Source: Streptomyces lydicus (GTDB lineage Bacteria; Actinomycetota; Actinomycetes; Streptomycetales; Streptomycetaceae). Taken from it: DNA of 64,000 nucleotides. Each line of letters begins with the position of its first letter. Position 1 is the stretch's first letter. The notes below the pieces were generated by a model, which did no database searches, was not told where the DNA came from, and was given only the letters and a program-made list of their open reading frames with translations. This document shows, one piece after another, positions 16,081 to 23,807 of this stretch. Location: the NCBI RefSeq assembly GCF_004125265.1, contig NZ_RDTE01000002.1:1-64000 (forward strand), given 5' to 3'. Made by a program: the position numbers and the translations under genes.

Positions 16081-16473
16081 GAGCGCACCGTGGCGGTCAC
16101 GCGATCCCCGCCCCGTCGCCGTCCAGCGGCTGGGGTCCGGCGCCAGCCATCGAGCCTCGGACGCTGTGGCCGGCCCTGTGACGGCGTCGGGGAGACGAGC
16201 CGGGCACAGCCACAGCGCCACAGCGACCCTGCGTCTCCCCGCCCGCCAGTGCCCTGCGCCACGCTTGCTTGATCACGCAGAGGGACCCCAACGGCGCACA
16301 CGCACGGGACTCGCGGCGATCTCGACGTGATGCGAAAGCGGCACGTGGCGGGCGCCTCCCGAGCACCGACCCCGCCTCGCCGGGAACGCGGTGCGGCTGT
16401 TCACGAACCGGGACTGAGGTCGGAGGTCGACGGTCGGGGTGCGACCAGCCGGTATCGGCGGTGCGATGGGGGC
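16081..16473. other. Gap upstream of ku without a supported gene
   Basis: About 390 bp without a convincing reading frame. It contains a 21-bp sequence at 16110-16130 (GCCCCGTCGCCGTCCAGCGG plus C) that recurs with one mismatch at 18621-18641. It presumably holds the ku promoter; no clear -35/-10 pair was seen. Confidence 0.35.
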
Positions 16474-17301
16474 ATGGCGCAGACCATCGCGAAGCGGACA
16501 ATCACCTGGGGCCTGGTCAATATCCCCGTGACCGTCCACGCTGCGACCGCCCCGCATTCCGTCCCGCTCCACCAGGTCCACACGCGGTGCGGCGGCGGCC
16601 GTATCCGGCTGAGGCGCATCTGCGAACGGGAGGGGGTGGAGGTTCCTTACGACCAGGTGGCTCGCGGCTACGACGCCGGCGACGGGCGCGTGGTGGTGCT
16701 CTCGGAGGACGACCTCGCCGACCTTCCGCTGCCGGCCTCGCCCCGCGCCATCGAGGTCCTGGCCTTCGTGGCGGAGGGCCGGATCGACCCGCTGCTGCTG
16801 CACAAGCCCTACTACATCGGCCTCGGCGACCCCGCCACGGCCAGGCCGTACGCACTCCTTCGCGATGCCATGCACGAAAGCGGCCTGGCCGCCGTCACCA
16901 AGGTCGCCATGCGCACCCGCGAATCCCTCGCCCTGCTCAGACCGCGCGGCGACGTCATCGTGATGCAGACGCTGCTGTGGCCTGAGGAGCTGCGCAGCAG
17001 CGAAGGGATCGGCGTACCGACCACCTCGCCGCCGCGGCGCCAGGAACTGCACCTGGCCCGCACCCTGATGGACATCGTCGGCGAGGACTTCCGCATCGAG
17101 GACGAGCACGACAGCTACAACGCCGCCCTGGAGCAAGTTGTCGCCGCTCGCCTGGAAGGCATTGAGCCTCCGCGCACACCGGGCCCCGCCGAAGGCCGGC
17201 CGGTGGACCTGATGGCCGCGCTCGAAGCGAGCGTCCGGGCCGCGCGGTCGCGGCGGGCCGACCACCACGAGGGCGAGCCACCTGAGGGCCCGCCGACGTA
17301 G
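16474..17301 (+). CDS. ku: Ku protein, DNA-end binding
   Basis: Bacterial Ku is a homodimeric ring that binds double-strand ends and recruits LigD for non-homologous end joining. The protein has 275 residues, near the usual 260-300. It opens with the family-typical KRTITWGLVNIPV and continues VPLHQVHTRCGGGRIRLRRI, PYDQVARGYDAGDGRVVVLS, IDPLLLHKPYYIGLGD and LLRDAMHESGLAAVTKVAMR. The ATG at 16474 gives the canonical N-terminus. No ligD is in the window. On a linear replicon Ku could act on broken or uncapped ends; that is inference. Confidence 0.93.
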   Translation: MAQTIAKRTITWGLVNIPVTVHAATAPHSVPLHQVHTRCGGGRIRLRRICEREGVEVPYDQVARGYDAGDGRVVVLSEDDLADLPLPASPRAIEVLAFVAEGRIDPLLLHKPYYIGLGDPATARPYALLRDAMHESGLAAVTKVAMRTRESLALLRPRGDVIVMQTLLWPEELRSSEGIGVPTTSPPRRQELHLARTLMDIVGEDFRIEDEHDSYNAALEQVVAARLEGIEPPRTPGPAEGRPVDLMAALEASVRAARSRRADHHEGEPPEGPPT

Positions 17302-17311
17302 AGTCGAACGC

Positions 17312-17662
17312 GTGAACGAATCTTCTCCGCTGCCTGACGACGTGGAGCGGTTGAAAGTGATCGCGACCTACCTCCGGCTGGAGCTGGAGCGCGTTCACCG
17401 CCACCTCGCACAGGCCGAACAACGGGAGCAGGAACAGGAGGCGGCCCGTCAGGCCGCCGCTCGCGCTGCGCCGCCGCCGGCCTGGACGGTGCAGGTGACC
17501 GTAGGCGCCGATCCGCGCCCGGTGGCCATCCACCACGGCCAGTGCACCATCGGACAGCCCCGGGTACGGCCGATAACCCGGCGCGCGGCCATCGAGGCGC
17601 TGACCGCCGGGGTGGAAGCGTGCTCGCTGTGCCGCCCAGAGCGTGAGCTCCAGATCGACTGA
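17312..17662 (+). CDS. DUF6233-like protein
   Basis: The protein has 116 residues from GTG 17312, ten bases after ku. It begins with a helical segment (LKVIATYLRLELERVHRHLA), has a Glu/Ala-rich linker, and ends with a compact domain containing VAIHHGQCTIGQPR and EACSLCRPERELQID. The Cys/His spacing and the closing C-x2-C/xELxID pattern are typical of the small streptomycete DUF6233 family. The function is unknown. The tight spacing to ku suggests co-transcription. Confidence 0.7.
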   Translation: MNESSPLPDDVERLKVIATYLRLELERVHRHLAQAEQREQEQEAARQAAARAAPPPAWTVQVTVGADPRPVAIHHGQCTIGQPRVRPITRRAAIEALTAGVEACSLCRPERELQID

Positions 17663-17669
17663 GCCACGG

Positions 17670-17692
17670 ACCGCGGGAATGCGCCCCGCGGT
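17670..17692 (+). terminator. 8-bp hairpin after the ku pair
   Basis: ACCGCGGG at 17670-17677 and CCCGCGGT at 17685-17692 form a perfect stem with a 7-base loop, eight bases beyond the stop of the DUF6233-like gene. No U-tract follows. Confidence 0.5.
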
Positions 17693-17727
17693 GGGTGGAT
17701 TATGTCGCTGAGAAGAAAGGTTCCACC

Positions 17728-17904
17728 GTGACCACACCTGCCCCCACAACCACCGTTGCCCTGACCTGCCCTCCCAAAGATGTCGGGAGGTGCGCAACCT
17801 GTCAGCAGCCCTGCCACCGATACGGACACGGCGGCAACCCGCTGTGCCAGATCTGCCGCTCCAAGGTCGAAGCCGGGCGAGCCAAGCCGCCAGCCGCCGC
17901 GTAG
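17728..17904 (+). CDS. Tiny zinc-ribbon-like protein
   Basis: The protein has 58 residues. GTG 17728 is chosen because AAAGG lies seven bases upstream. It contains two Cys pairs, CATCQQPC and CQIC, with HRYGHGGNP between, consistent with a zinc ribbon. The N-terminus is Thr/Pro-rich. Such tiny zinc proteins are common and uncharacterised in Streptomyces. Confidence 0.6.
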   Translation: MTTPAPTTTVALTCPPKDVGRCATCQQPCHRYGHGGNPLCQICRSKVEAGRAKPPAAA

Positions 17905-17993
17905 CCGCCCGGACCACCGAGCAGGGGCAGCTGCTGCTGAACCTCCCCGGCTCGATGCCCGACACTTCCCCCTCTTCCCCCTCTCCCGCCGGG

Positions 17994-18491
17994 TCAGGTC
18001 TTGCCAGCGGGGGTGGCGGAGGGTGCCGAGGCGACCGCGTCATCGACGACGGCCTGGGGCACAGTCTGCGGGGGCCGGCCCTGTTTGATGTGGTCGACGA
18101 CGGGGGCGATGGCGTCGTACATGCGCCGCGCCAACGGCTCGTCCTGCGGCTCGCTGAGCGGACCGTCGTGGGCGTCGTAGTCGAGTTTGCGCAGGTACTC
18201 CACCAGCTGCGGGCCGGTAAGCGTGACCTGGATCAGGCCGCGTTTGCCTTGATCGCCGCCGAGCTTGACCGGCTTGACCTTGTCAAACTCGTCGTCGTCC
18301 CTTTTGTCGAGGCCGCTTTTGCGGGTGCGGTCCCACATGTCCTTGGTGCATGTGACCTTGAACTCGGCCAGGCCGGCGGCCTTGTCCAGACGCTTTTGCT
18401 GCTCGGGCGGAGAATCGGCGCTGCAGCCCGATGCACACAGTGCAGCAAGCGCGATGGCGGCCAGGGCGGCCGTCGCGCGACGAGGGTTCAT
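17994..18491 (-). CDS. Putative lipoprotein
   Basis: The protein has 165 residues from ATG 18491. A signal peptide (MNPRRATAALAAIALAALCA) ends in a lipobox-like ASGC with Cys at about 22. The mature part is charged (KRDDDEFDKVKPVKLGGD, VTLTGPQLVEYLRKLDYD) with a C-terminal Ala/Pro tail. It is probably anchored to the outer face of the membrane. The family is not recognised and neighbours give no hint of function. Confidence 0.7.
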   Translation of the reverse strand: MNPRRATAALAAIALAALCASGCSADSPPEQQKRLDKAAGLAEFKVTCTKDMWDRTRKSGLDKRDDDEFDKVKPVKLGGDQGKRGLIQVTLTGPQLVEYLRKLDYDAHDGPLSEPQDEPLARRMYDAIAPVVDHIKQGRPPQTVPQAVVDDAVASAPSATPAGKT

Positions 18492-18726
18492 GGAGTTCGG
18501 CACGACCGAATCCTGGGCGACCACACCAGCCGGGCGGTGGTGTTTCGCTGTCCTCGGCCGGATCCGGCTGTCGCATGGCCTGTGCCGTATCGCTCGATCG
18601 TGTCTGACACCAACGACGCCGCCCCGTCGCTGTCCAGCGGCGGGCGGCGACGGGGCGGTGATCAGTCCGGCGCCCTCGGCCCGGTGCGGGTGGCCGCACG
18701 CCGCGCACAGCCGGTCGGCATATGCC

Positions 18727-18748
18727 TTTGACATATTTGACAATTGTC
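18727..18748. promoter_or_regulatory. TTTGACA direct repeat with a GACAATTGTC palindrome
   Basis: TTTGACA occurs at 18727-18733 and 18736-18742. The second copy overlaps the perfect 10-bp palindrome GACAATTGTC at 18739-18748, in an AT-rich island upstream of a two-gene toxin-antitoxin-like unit. TTGACA could be a -35 element and the palindrome an autoregulatory operator; both are inference. Confidence 0.5.
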
Positions 18749-18829
18749 TTTCGTTTCTCGTTTCTTACTGGCGCGCTCGCTGTTGCGATAGCGTCTATTC
18801 GCGATCGGCTACACACCTGGAGGGCGGCA

Positions 18830-19111
18830 ATGACCGATAAGCCGTGGACCATTGAAACCATCCGCGATGCTCTCGGTAGCCCCACCCTGGCCAGCCGCTT
18901 CATCGGCGAGATCAACAAGGCGCCAGCCCACGAAGTCCTCACGGTCTTCGCCAAGTGGCAGGGCATCGCCGAACGGACCCTCGCCGCAGCCGAGCGCGCT
19001 CGCCAGCTGGCAGAAGCCGACGACCGCGGCGAGGAACTACCCGGTGACTGGGTGGACCGCACAGACTCGGTACTCGCCGCAGCCGAACGCATCCGCCGCG
19101 GCGCAGCCTGA
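18830..19111 (+). CDS. Putative antitoxin of a RelE-like pair
   Basis: The protein has 93 residues from ATG 18830, with GGAGGG seven bases upstream. It is helical, with WTIETIRDALGSPTLASRFI near the start and long Ala/Glu-rich helices after (KWQGIAERTLAAAERARQLA). It precedes a RelE-fold-like gene by 72 bp, the usual antitoxin position. An operator-like palindrome lies upstream. No classical antitoxin DNA-binding fold is obvious, so the assignment rests on context. Confidence 0.6.
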   Translation: MTDKPWTIETIRDALGSPTLASRFIGEINKAPAHEVLTVFAKWQGIAERTLAAAERARQLAEADDRGEELPGDWVDRTDSVLAAAERIRRGAA

Positions 19112-19183
19112 TCTTCTGATTCCCGTCACGCACAGTCGCCGATCCGATACGTTGACGCTGACGCCCCACCGAGGAGAACAGCG

Positions 19184-19426
19184 TTGTACCGGCTCACATA
19201 CGACCCCGGAATCGAAGCGGTCCAGGACTCGCTCCCCCCAGCCGCAAGCGAACCCCTCATGCTCGCCCTCGCCGACGCCTGTGATGCCCCTCTCCTCGCC
19301 ACACAGCCCTGGGGTCAAGCCGATGACAGAAACCGCATGATTGAAGTCGCCGGAGTGCGCGCCCTCCTCTTCATCAGCTACAGCCAGAAGACAATCGCTG
19401 TGCTGGCCATCGACCCCATCGCCTGA
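19184..19426 (+). CDS. RelE/ParE-superfamily-like toxin
   Basis: The protein has 80 residues from TTG 19184, with GAGGAG seven bases upstream. The layout is RelE/ParE-like: a beta start YRLTYDPGIEAVQDSLP, helices with LALADACDAPLLATQPWG, then beta strands RMIEVAGVRALLFISYSQKT and IAVLAIDPI. Members of this fold cleave mRNA or poison gyrase. Catalytic residues cannot be assigned from sequence alone. The upstream small gene is its likely antitoxin. Confidence 0.6.
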   Translation: MYRLTYDPGIEAVQDSLPPAASEPLMLALADACDAPLLATQPWGQADDRNRMIEVAGVRALLFISYSQKTIAVLAIDPIA

Positions 19427-19484
19427 CGAGCGGAATCAGCGGATCGCCCTCTCGTATCACCAAGCTGGTAGACCGCGTGCCGAC

Positions 19485-20310
19485 TCACCCTGCCGAGGAC
19501 GCCACATCCGGGGTGCTGGACAGCAAGCCGTGCTTACGAAGGGTGGGGGCGCGAACGCCACACCAGCACGAGCAGTAGTTCCGGCGGGCAGCAGTTGGGC
19601 GCGGTTGTGCGCAGACCTCGCAGTGTCCTGGCGGAATTTCGGGGGCCAGGCGTCTGAGGAGCCGCTCGATGCGATCAACGTCTTCATGGGTGTGTGGTTC
19701 GGCGTCGGCGACGCATTCCTCAAGCAGCTCGTTGAGCGTGGCGCGGAAGGCCGGCAGGTCGCGGCGGCAGGCGCCGAGCAGGTCGAGATACTCCTCGACG
19801 GGCCAGCTGACCAGTGTGTCCGAGCGGGTGAGGTGGAGACCGACGGTGTCGATTTGGTGGTGGTCGGCGGTGTCGAGCAGGAGGTAGCCGAGCAGTTGCC
19901 AGGCGTCGGCTTTGCGGAGCGTGTGGGGGTGGCGGGTGCTTTTGAAGTCGATCAGCATGCCGTCGGCGATGAGGTCGGCGTCGGCGGTCAGGCGCGTGTC
20001 GGGGAAGACGGGGCCAGGGGTGCAGTCCTCGGGCCAGGTGCGGGGCGCAGGTCCTGGAGCGGACCGCCGGCGGCTTGATGGAGCTGACGGAGGTGAGCCG
20101 AAGCGGGGCCCGTACACCAGTCCGCTGTTGTAGCCCTCCACGGGCATGCGAGCCGGATCTGGTCGTCATCGACATCACCGCGGTCGACGAGTCGACCGGC
20201 GCTGGTGCACAACGAAAACGAAGGGGCAAGGTCGTAAGACGCCCAGTCCACGCTGCCGTCTCCGGAATGATCGCCAGAGGCGGGAGGTCGTCCGAGTCGC
20301 CGAGAACTCT
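19485..20310 (-). pseudogene. Degraded PD-(D/E)XK (RecB/Cas4-like) nuclease
   Basis: The C-terminal ~170 residues are intact in one frame and contain the nuclease signature: Asp in ADADLIADG, DFK in MLIDFKSTRHPH, and a QxxxY motif in WQLLGYLLL. A Cys-rich tail (CEVCAQ, NYCSCWCG) follows, perhaps a metal site. Upstream the coding signal jumps between frames (VEGYNSGLVYGPRF in one, VDWASYDLAPSFSLC in another), so the N-terminal part is broken by at least two shifts. RecB/Cas4 family enzymes cut DNA ends. A sequencing cause for the shifts cannot be excluded. Confidence 0.55.
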
Positions 20311-20368
20311 GGGGATCCATCGCCGTGCTCGGGCGCTCCCCGGTCCTCGAAGCGCGACTCCTGCGCAC

Positions 20369-20809
20369 TCAGCGCAGTTGCTCGGCTAGTCCGACGATGA
20401 TGCCCTCCGGGCCGCGGAGGTAGCAGAGCAGATAGCTGTCCTCGAACCGGGCGATCTCGCCGACGAGTTCGGCGCCGTGAGGGCGCAGGCGGGCAACGGT
20501 GTCCTCGATGTCGTCGACGGCGAACATGACGCGGTGCGTGCCCGGAATGTTGTGCGGTTGGTTGCGTGGCCCGGCGCTGATCGCTGCGGGGCTGCGGTAC
20601 TTCGCCAGCTCGAGCCGGCTGTGACCGTCTGGGGTCCGGACCATCGCGATGTCACAGCGGACGCCGTCGAGTCCGGTGCACTGGTCGGCGAAGAGGCCCT
20701 CAATCTCCGCCCTGCCCTCCAGCTCCATACCGAGTTCCACGAAGAACGCGATGGCGGCATCCATGTCCTCGACGACGATGCCGACGTTGTCCATCCGCTG
20801 AATCGCCAT
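20369..20809 (-). CDS. VOC (glyoxalase/dioxygenase superfamily) protein
   Basis: The protein has 146 residues from ATG 20809, with AAGGAG eight bases upstream. It has two beta-alpha-beta-beta-beta modules: MDNVGIVVEDMDAAIAFFVE...RLELAKY and HRVMFAVDDIEDTVARLRPH...GPEGIIVGLAEQL. Metal-ligand-like positions (N/H near the start of each module, E in RLELAKY) are partly conserved. VOC enzymes include glyoxalases and antibiotic-binding proteins; the substrate cannot be told. It appears to be an isolated cargo gene. Confidence 0.85.
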   Translation of the reverse strand: MAIQRMDNVGIVVEDMDAAIAFFVELGMELEGRAEIEGLFADQCTGLDGVRCDIAMVRTPDGHSRLELAKYRSPAAISAGPRNQPHNIPGTHRVMFAVDDIEDTVARLRPHGAELVGEIARFEDSYLLCYLRGPEGIIVGLAEQLR

Positions 20810-21085
20810 GCTGGTTTCTCCTTCTTCCTCGTGCGGCTGGTGGTGGCCGCTGATGTCCCTGGGACGGAGCCAGTGGCACGTTCTCGACGTCCGCAGACCG
20901 CCGAACTCCGAAAAACTGGATCGCGCCTCAGCACCGCTACAGCAGACGGCGGGTCTTGGTGTTGGAGACCGATACGCCCAGCTTCGCGACCACCGGCGCA
21001 GCCTCGCCCCGTAGCTTCCACCCGCAGCGGACAGTTGTGCCACGTTTGGGAAGGTGCTGGTGGCGGCGGGTGAAAGTATGGCCTG

Positions 21086-21412
21086 GTGAGCGGTGACGAG
21101 CGTCAGACAGCGGCTTGGGATTTGTACACGGCCCTCCACGGACTGGCTGCTGGGCACACGCAGGGCGAGATGCTCACGGCGGGGACCCCGCAGGGAGCGG
21201 TCCTGGGCGATGTGGACTACGCACTCGACCGACTGCGTGCCAGCGGTCCGATCCTGGCTCGGACAGATGCTGAGCTGGTGGCCATGGCAGAGGAGGCTGT
21301 ACGTGCCTGGGCCGACCGCTCCGCCGACCGCCTCGTGTCGTTGCTGCCCGTGATTGACCAACTCGCCGTGATCAGTGGTGGCCATCTTCCCGACAGCTTG
21401 CCGCCCGTGTAG
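21086..21412 (+). CDS. Hypothetical helical protein
   Basis: The protein has 108 residues from GTG 21086. It is mostly helical and acidic (WDLYTALHGLAAGHTQGEML, LVAMAEEAVRAWADRSADRL). No motif or membrane segment is present. The strong third-position GC bias supports it as real. It is flanked by minus-strand genes and so is a monocistronic unit. Confidence 0.55.
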   Translation: MSGDERQTAAWDLYTALHGLAAGHTQGEMLTAGTPQGAVLGDVDYALDRLRASGPILARTDAELVAMAEEAVRAWADRSADRLVSLLPVIDQLAVISGGHLPDSLPPV

Positions 21413-21537
21413 ATCGGTCAACCAAGGTCCGCTGCCACACGAGAGCTGACCGTCTCAGCCGGCCGTGCCGCCGCCCGTCAGCACCCGTCCGGGCGAATGC
21501 GCGGTGCGGAAACGTCCCGGCGGGACGCGGCCGCTGC

Positions 21538-21799
21538 CTAGACGTAGACGACGTGGACGACGGTGACGGTTAGCACGGCGTTGCTGACGTAGTAGCGGAC
21601 GACGGCCCCGCTGACGGTGGCCTCGCGCCGGTCGGCGTCGGCCTTGACCGGGGTGGATCCGTGCCCGTAGGGGTCGGCGGCCAGGCGCTGCATCCCGGTA
21701 TCGAAGGCGGGCGGCCGGCAGCTCTCCGGCGGTGGCGACGACGAGATCGTCAGTGTGTCCGTCGCAGGGCACGGTGACGGGACCAGCCAGCGGCCTCAC
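21538..21799 (-). pseudogene. Frameshifted RelE/ParE-like toxin
   Basis: The C-terminal ~50 residues read MQRLAADPYGHGSTPVKADA...VVRYYVSNAVLTVTVVHV, the typical end of a streptomycete RelE-like toxin, stopping at 21538. The upstream part is in another frame and begins at GTG 21799, overlapping the stop of the HTH gene as GTGA. One frameshift near 21715 separates the two parts. The overlap indicates a former antitoxin-toxin operon. Confidence 0.6.
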
Positions 21800-22278
21800 C
21801 CGTGCCCCTCGCCGGCCCCCGCCTCACCCCGTGGCCGGACAACGCCGCCCTCACCCTGCACCTGCCCCGCGCCTCGTGGACCACTTCCGGACAGGGGATC
21901 AGCGGTCAGAACGTGCAGAGCACGCCGAAGCACGGTCAACTGCTGCTCCTGGAGACCGAGCAATTGACGGAGCCGACCAACTTCCGCCTCCGCCAACTCA
22001 CAGCGGTGACACTCCTCGACCAGCTGCCGCTCCAGCACCGAGACGTCTCGGCTGTCGGACCCCATCGCCGGGTCAGCCTCGATTCGCCCCGCGGGAACTG
22101 CTGACCGAGACAACTGCAGCCCGGCCGCACGCAAGTCGTCCTCCGGAATCAGCCAACCGAGCACACCATCTCGTACAGCATTGGGGAATCTCCCCGCATC
22201 CCGACGACGACGGATAGTGGACCGACTCACCCCGCACACAGCAGCGGCATCTCGTTGAGACAGCAAAGAAGGATTCAT
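21796..22278 (-). CDS. HTH protein, probable antitoxin/regulator
   Basis: The protein has 160 residues from ATG 22278. An N-terminal helix-turn-helix of the MerR/excisionase type (LSQRDAAAVCGVSRSTIRRR, then FPNAVRDGVLGWLIPEDDL) is followed by a coiled coil (RQLVEECHRCELAEAEVGRL). Its stop overlaps the start of the broken RelE-like gene as GTGA, the standard arrangement for a translationally coupled antitoxin. With the toxin frameshifted it may persist as a lone regulator. Confidence 0.7.
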   Translation of the reverse strand: MNPSLLSQRDAAAVCGVSRSTIRRRRDAGRFPNAVRDGVLGWLIPEDDLRAAGLQLSRSAVPAGRIEADPAMGSDSRDVSVLERQLVEECHRCELAEAEVGRLRQLLGLQEQQLTVLRRALHVLTADPLSGSGPRGAGQVQGEGGVVRPRGEAGAGEGHG

Positions 22279-22622
22279 AACGGGTGAACGAGCCAGCCCA
22301 TCGCCGGGCCACCCCGAGCCGTACCAGGAAGCTTCAGAGGTGAGCCGGCGGCGCAGTTCGCGGGGAGCAACGTCCAGGCTGGCCCGGTTCAGGCCAGCCT
22401 TCTGGCACGTGAATCCAGTGTCGATGACTGTAGAGGCACCCACTGATCGAGTGCCTTCCACAGCCTGACCTGGCATCAAGTCCAGCGGGGTCGCCAACCC
22501 GACGCGCCTGATGCACCCGGCTGCTCCCCGGAACCGTGGTCTGGCGTCCTGAGCGTCACGCATCGGACAATGTTCGTGGCGTTCTGTGATGCGGGGAGCA
22601 TCATTCTGAGGGGGAATGCGGC
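22279..22622. other. Gap with a tnpB fragment, upstream of the TcmP gene
   Basis: About 340 bp. Apart from the tnpB-like remnant at 22318-22401 no gene is visible. The promoter of the rightward TcmP gene and that of the leftward HTH gene must both lie here. Confidence 0.35.
22318..22401 (-). pseudogene. Remnant of a second tnpB
   Basis: Twenty-eight residues (KAGLNRASLDVAPRELRR, then LTSEASWYG) align with the stretch KAGLNRAILDVGFGEIRR, then IEYKAPWHG, of the intact TnpB at 12496-12580. Flanking sequence no longer matches. It is a short degenerate piece of an IS605-family gene. Confidence 0.6.
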
Positions 22623-23789
22623 ATGTCGTCGAGCACGGATGGTGAGTACTGGTCGGCCCGCGGGCTGCCGAGCGTCTTCAAGCACAAGCTGCTGAGCAGC
22701 TACATACCGTCCTTCGGTGGGATGACCGGTTCGCGGAACAAACGGGTGGTCTACCTCGATGGCTACGCCGGAGAGGGCCGGTACGAGGACGGCACCGAGG
22801 CATCCGCGGAAATCGCCATGCGCGTGGCGTGCGACCACCAGCGTCAGCGCAGCGTGCAGTGGTCGTGCTTCTTCGTCGAGCGGAAGGCCGAGTCCTTCGC
22901 CCGACTGTCGGCCGTGGCGGAGTCCTACCGCGACCAGGGCGTTCGAGCACAGGTGCACAATGGCGACGTCAGCAGTGTCCTGCCACAGGTCATGGCGGCG
23001 GCAACCGGCGAGCCGCTGTTCCTGTTCCTTGACCCGTGCGGACTGTGCCTGCCCTTCGACCAGCTCGTGAACGTCCTGGCGCACAAACGCCCCAAGCAGG
23101 CGTGGCCTCCGACCGAGCTGCTGATGAACTTCAGCATGATGGCGGTGCGCCGCCTGGGCGGCAATGCTCGCTCCGACAAGGGCCTTGAAGCCTCCTCGCA
23201 GAGGTTCGACGCCGTGTGCGGCGGCACCTGGTGGCGGGAGTACTACACCGGTGGCCCCCGCGCCGAAGCCGCCGCCAAGGCTGGCGTCCCCGTGGACGAA
23301 GCCGTCGCCAGGGAGTACGCCAAGCGGCTGGGCAGAGCGACCGGGATGTCTGTCCGGTCCGTCCCCGTCTACAAGGCCCCCCATCACACCACCGCCGTCT
23401 ACCACCTGGTCTTCGCTACCCGCAGCCAGCACGGCCTATGGGTGTTCGGAGACGCAGTGGCCCGCGCCCGAGATGCCTGGTGGGACACCCTGGACCTCAT
23501 GGACGGCGCGCTGTTCTCCATGCGCCCCGACCCCACGCGGCTGGAAGCGGAAGCAGTGCCAGCCATTGCAAGGAACCTGGAAGCCCTCCTTCGAAAGGGG
23601 CGGCCGATCAAACTGGTCGACCACACCCTGGAGCTCTTCGGCACCTACTACGGGCAGGTCAAGGAGCCCGTCGCACGCAAAGCGGTCAAGCACCTGCACC
23701 AGGAAGGCGGAACAGCTACCAACGGGCAGGGCCCGAAGCCCCGAAACCTCATAGTCCAGCCGCCCCGGGCATTGCCCCGAACTGCCTGA
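22623..23789 (+). CDS. Three-Cys-motif partner protein TcmP
   Basis: The protein has 388 residues from ATG 22623, with a GAGGGGGAA ribosome site. It carries features of the TcmP family: YLDGYAGEGRYEDGTEASAE near the N-terminus, FFVERKAESFARLSAV, FLFLDPCGLCLPFDQL, and HHTTAVYHLVFATRSQHGLW in the C-terminal half. TcmP genes are known to sit beside genes for the three-Cys radical-SAM-like Gp37/Gp68 (DUF5131) family, and one is present 19 bp away in convergent orientation. The activity is unknown. The ribosome site and context make the start confident. Confidence 0.85.
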   Translation: MSSSTDGEYWSARGLPSVFKHKLLSSYIPSFGGMTGSRNKRVVYLDGYAGEGRYEDGTEASAEIAMRVACDHQRQRSVQWSCFFVERKAESFARLSAVAESYRDQGVRAQVHNGDVSSVLPQVMAAATGEPLFLFLDPCGLCLPFDQLVNVLAHKRPKQAWPPTELLMNFSMMAVRRLGGNARSDKGLEASSQRFDAVCGGTWWREYYTGGPRAEAAAKAGVPVDEAVAREYAKRLGRATGMSVRSVPVYKAPHHTTAVYHLVFATRSQHGLWVFGDAVARARDAWWDTLDLMDGALFSMRPDPTRLEAEAVPAIARNLEALLRKGRPIKLVDHTLELFGTYYGQVKEPVARKAVKHLHQEGGTATNGQGPKPRNLIVQPPRALPRTA

Positions 23790-23807
23790 AACTGTGTCGC
23801 CCTGGGG

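Noticed and set aside
16110..18641. 21-bp near-identical sequence at 16110-16130 and 18621-18641 as a mobile element end
   Set aside because: Only two copies, no target duplication or gene between that would define an element; kept only as a note in the gap entry.
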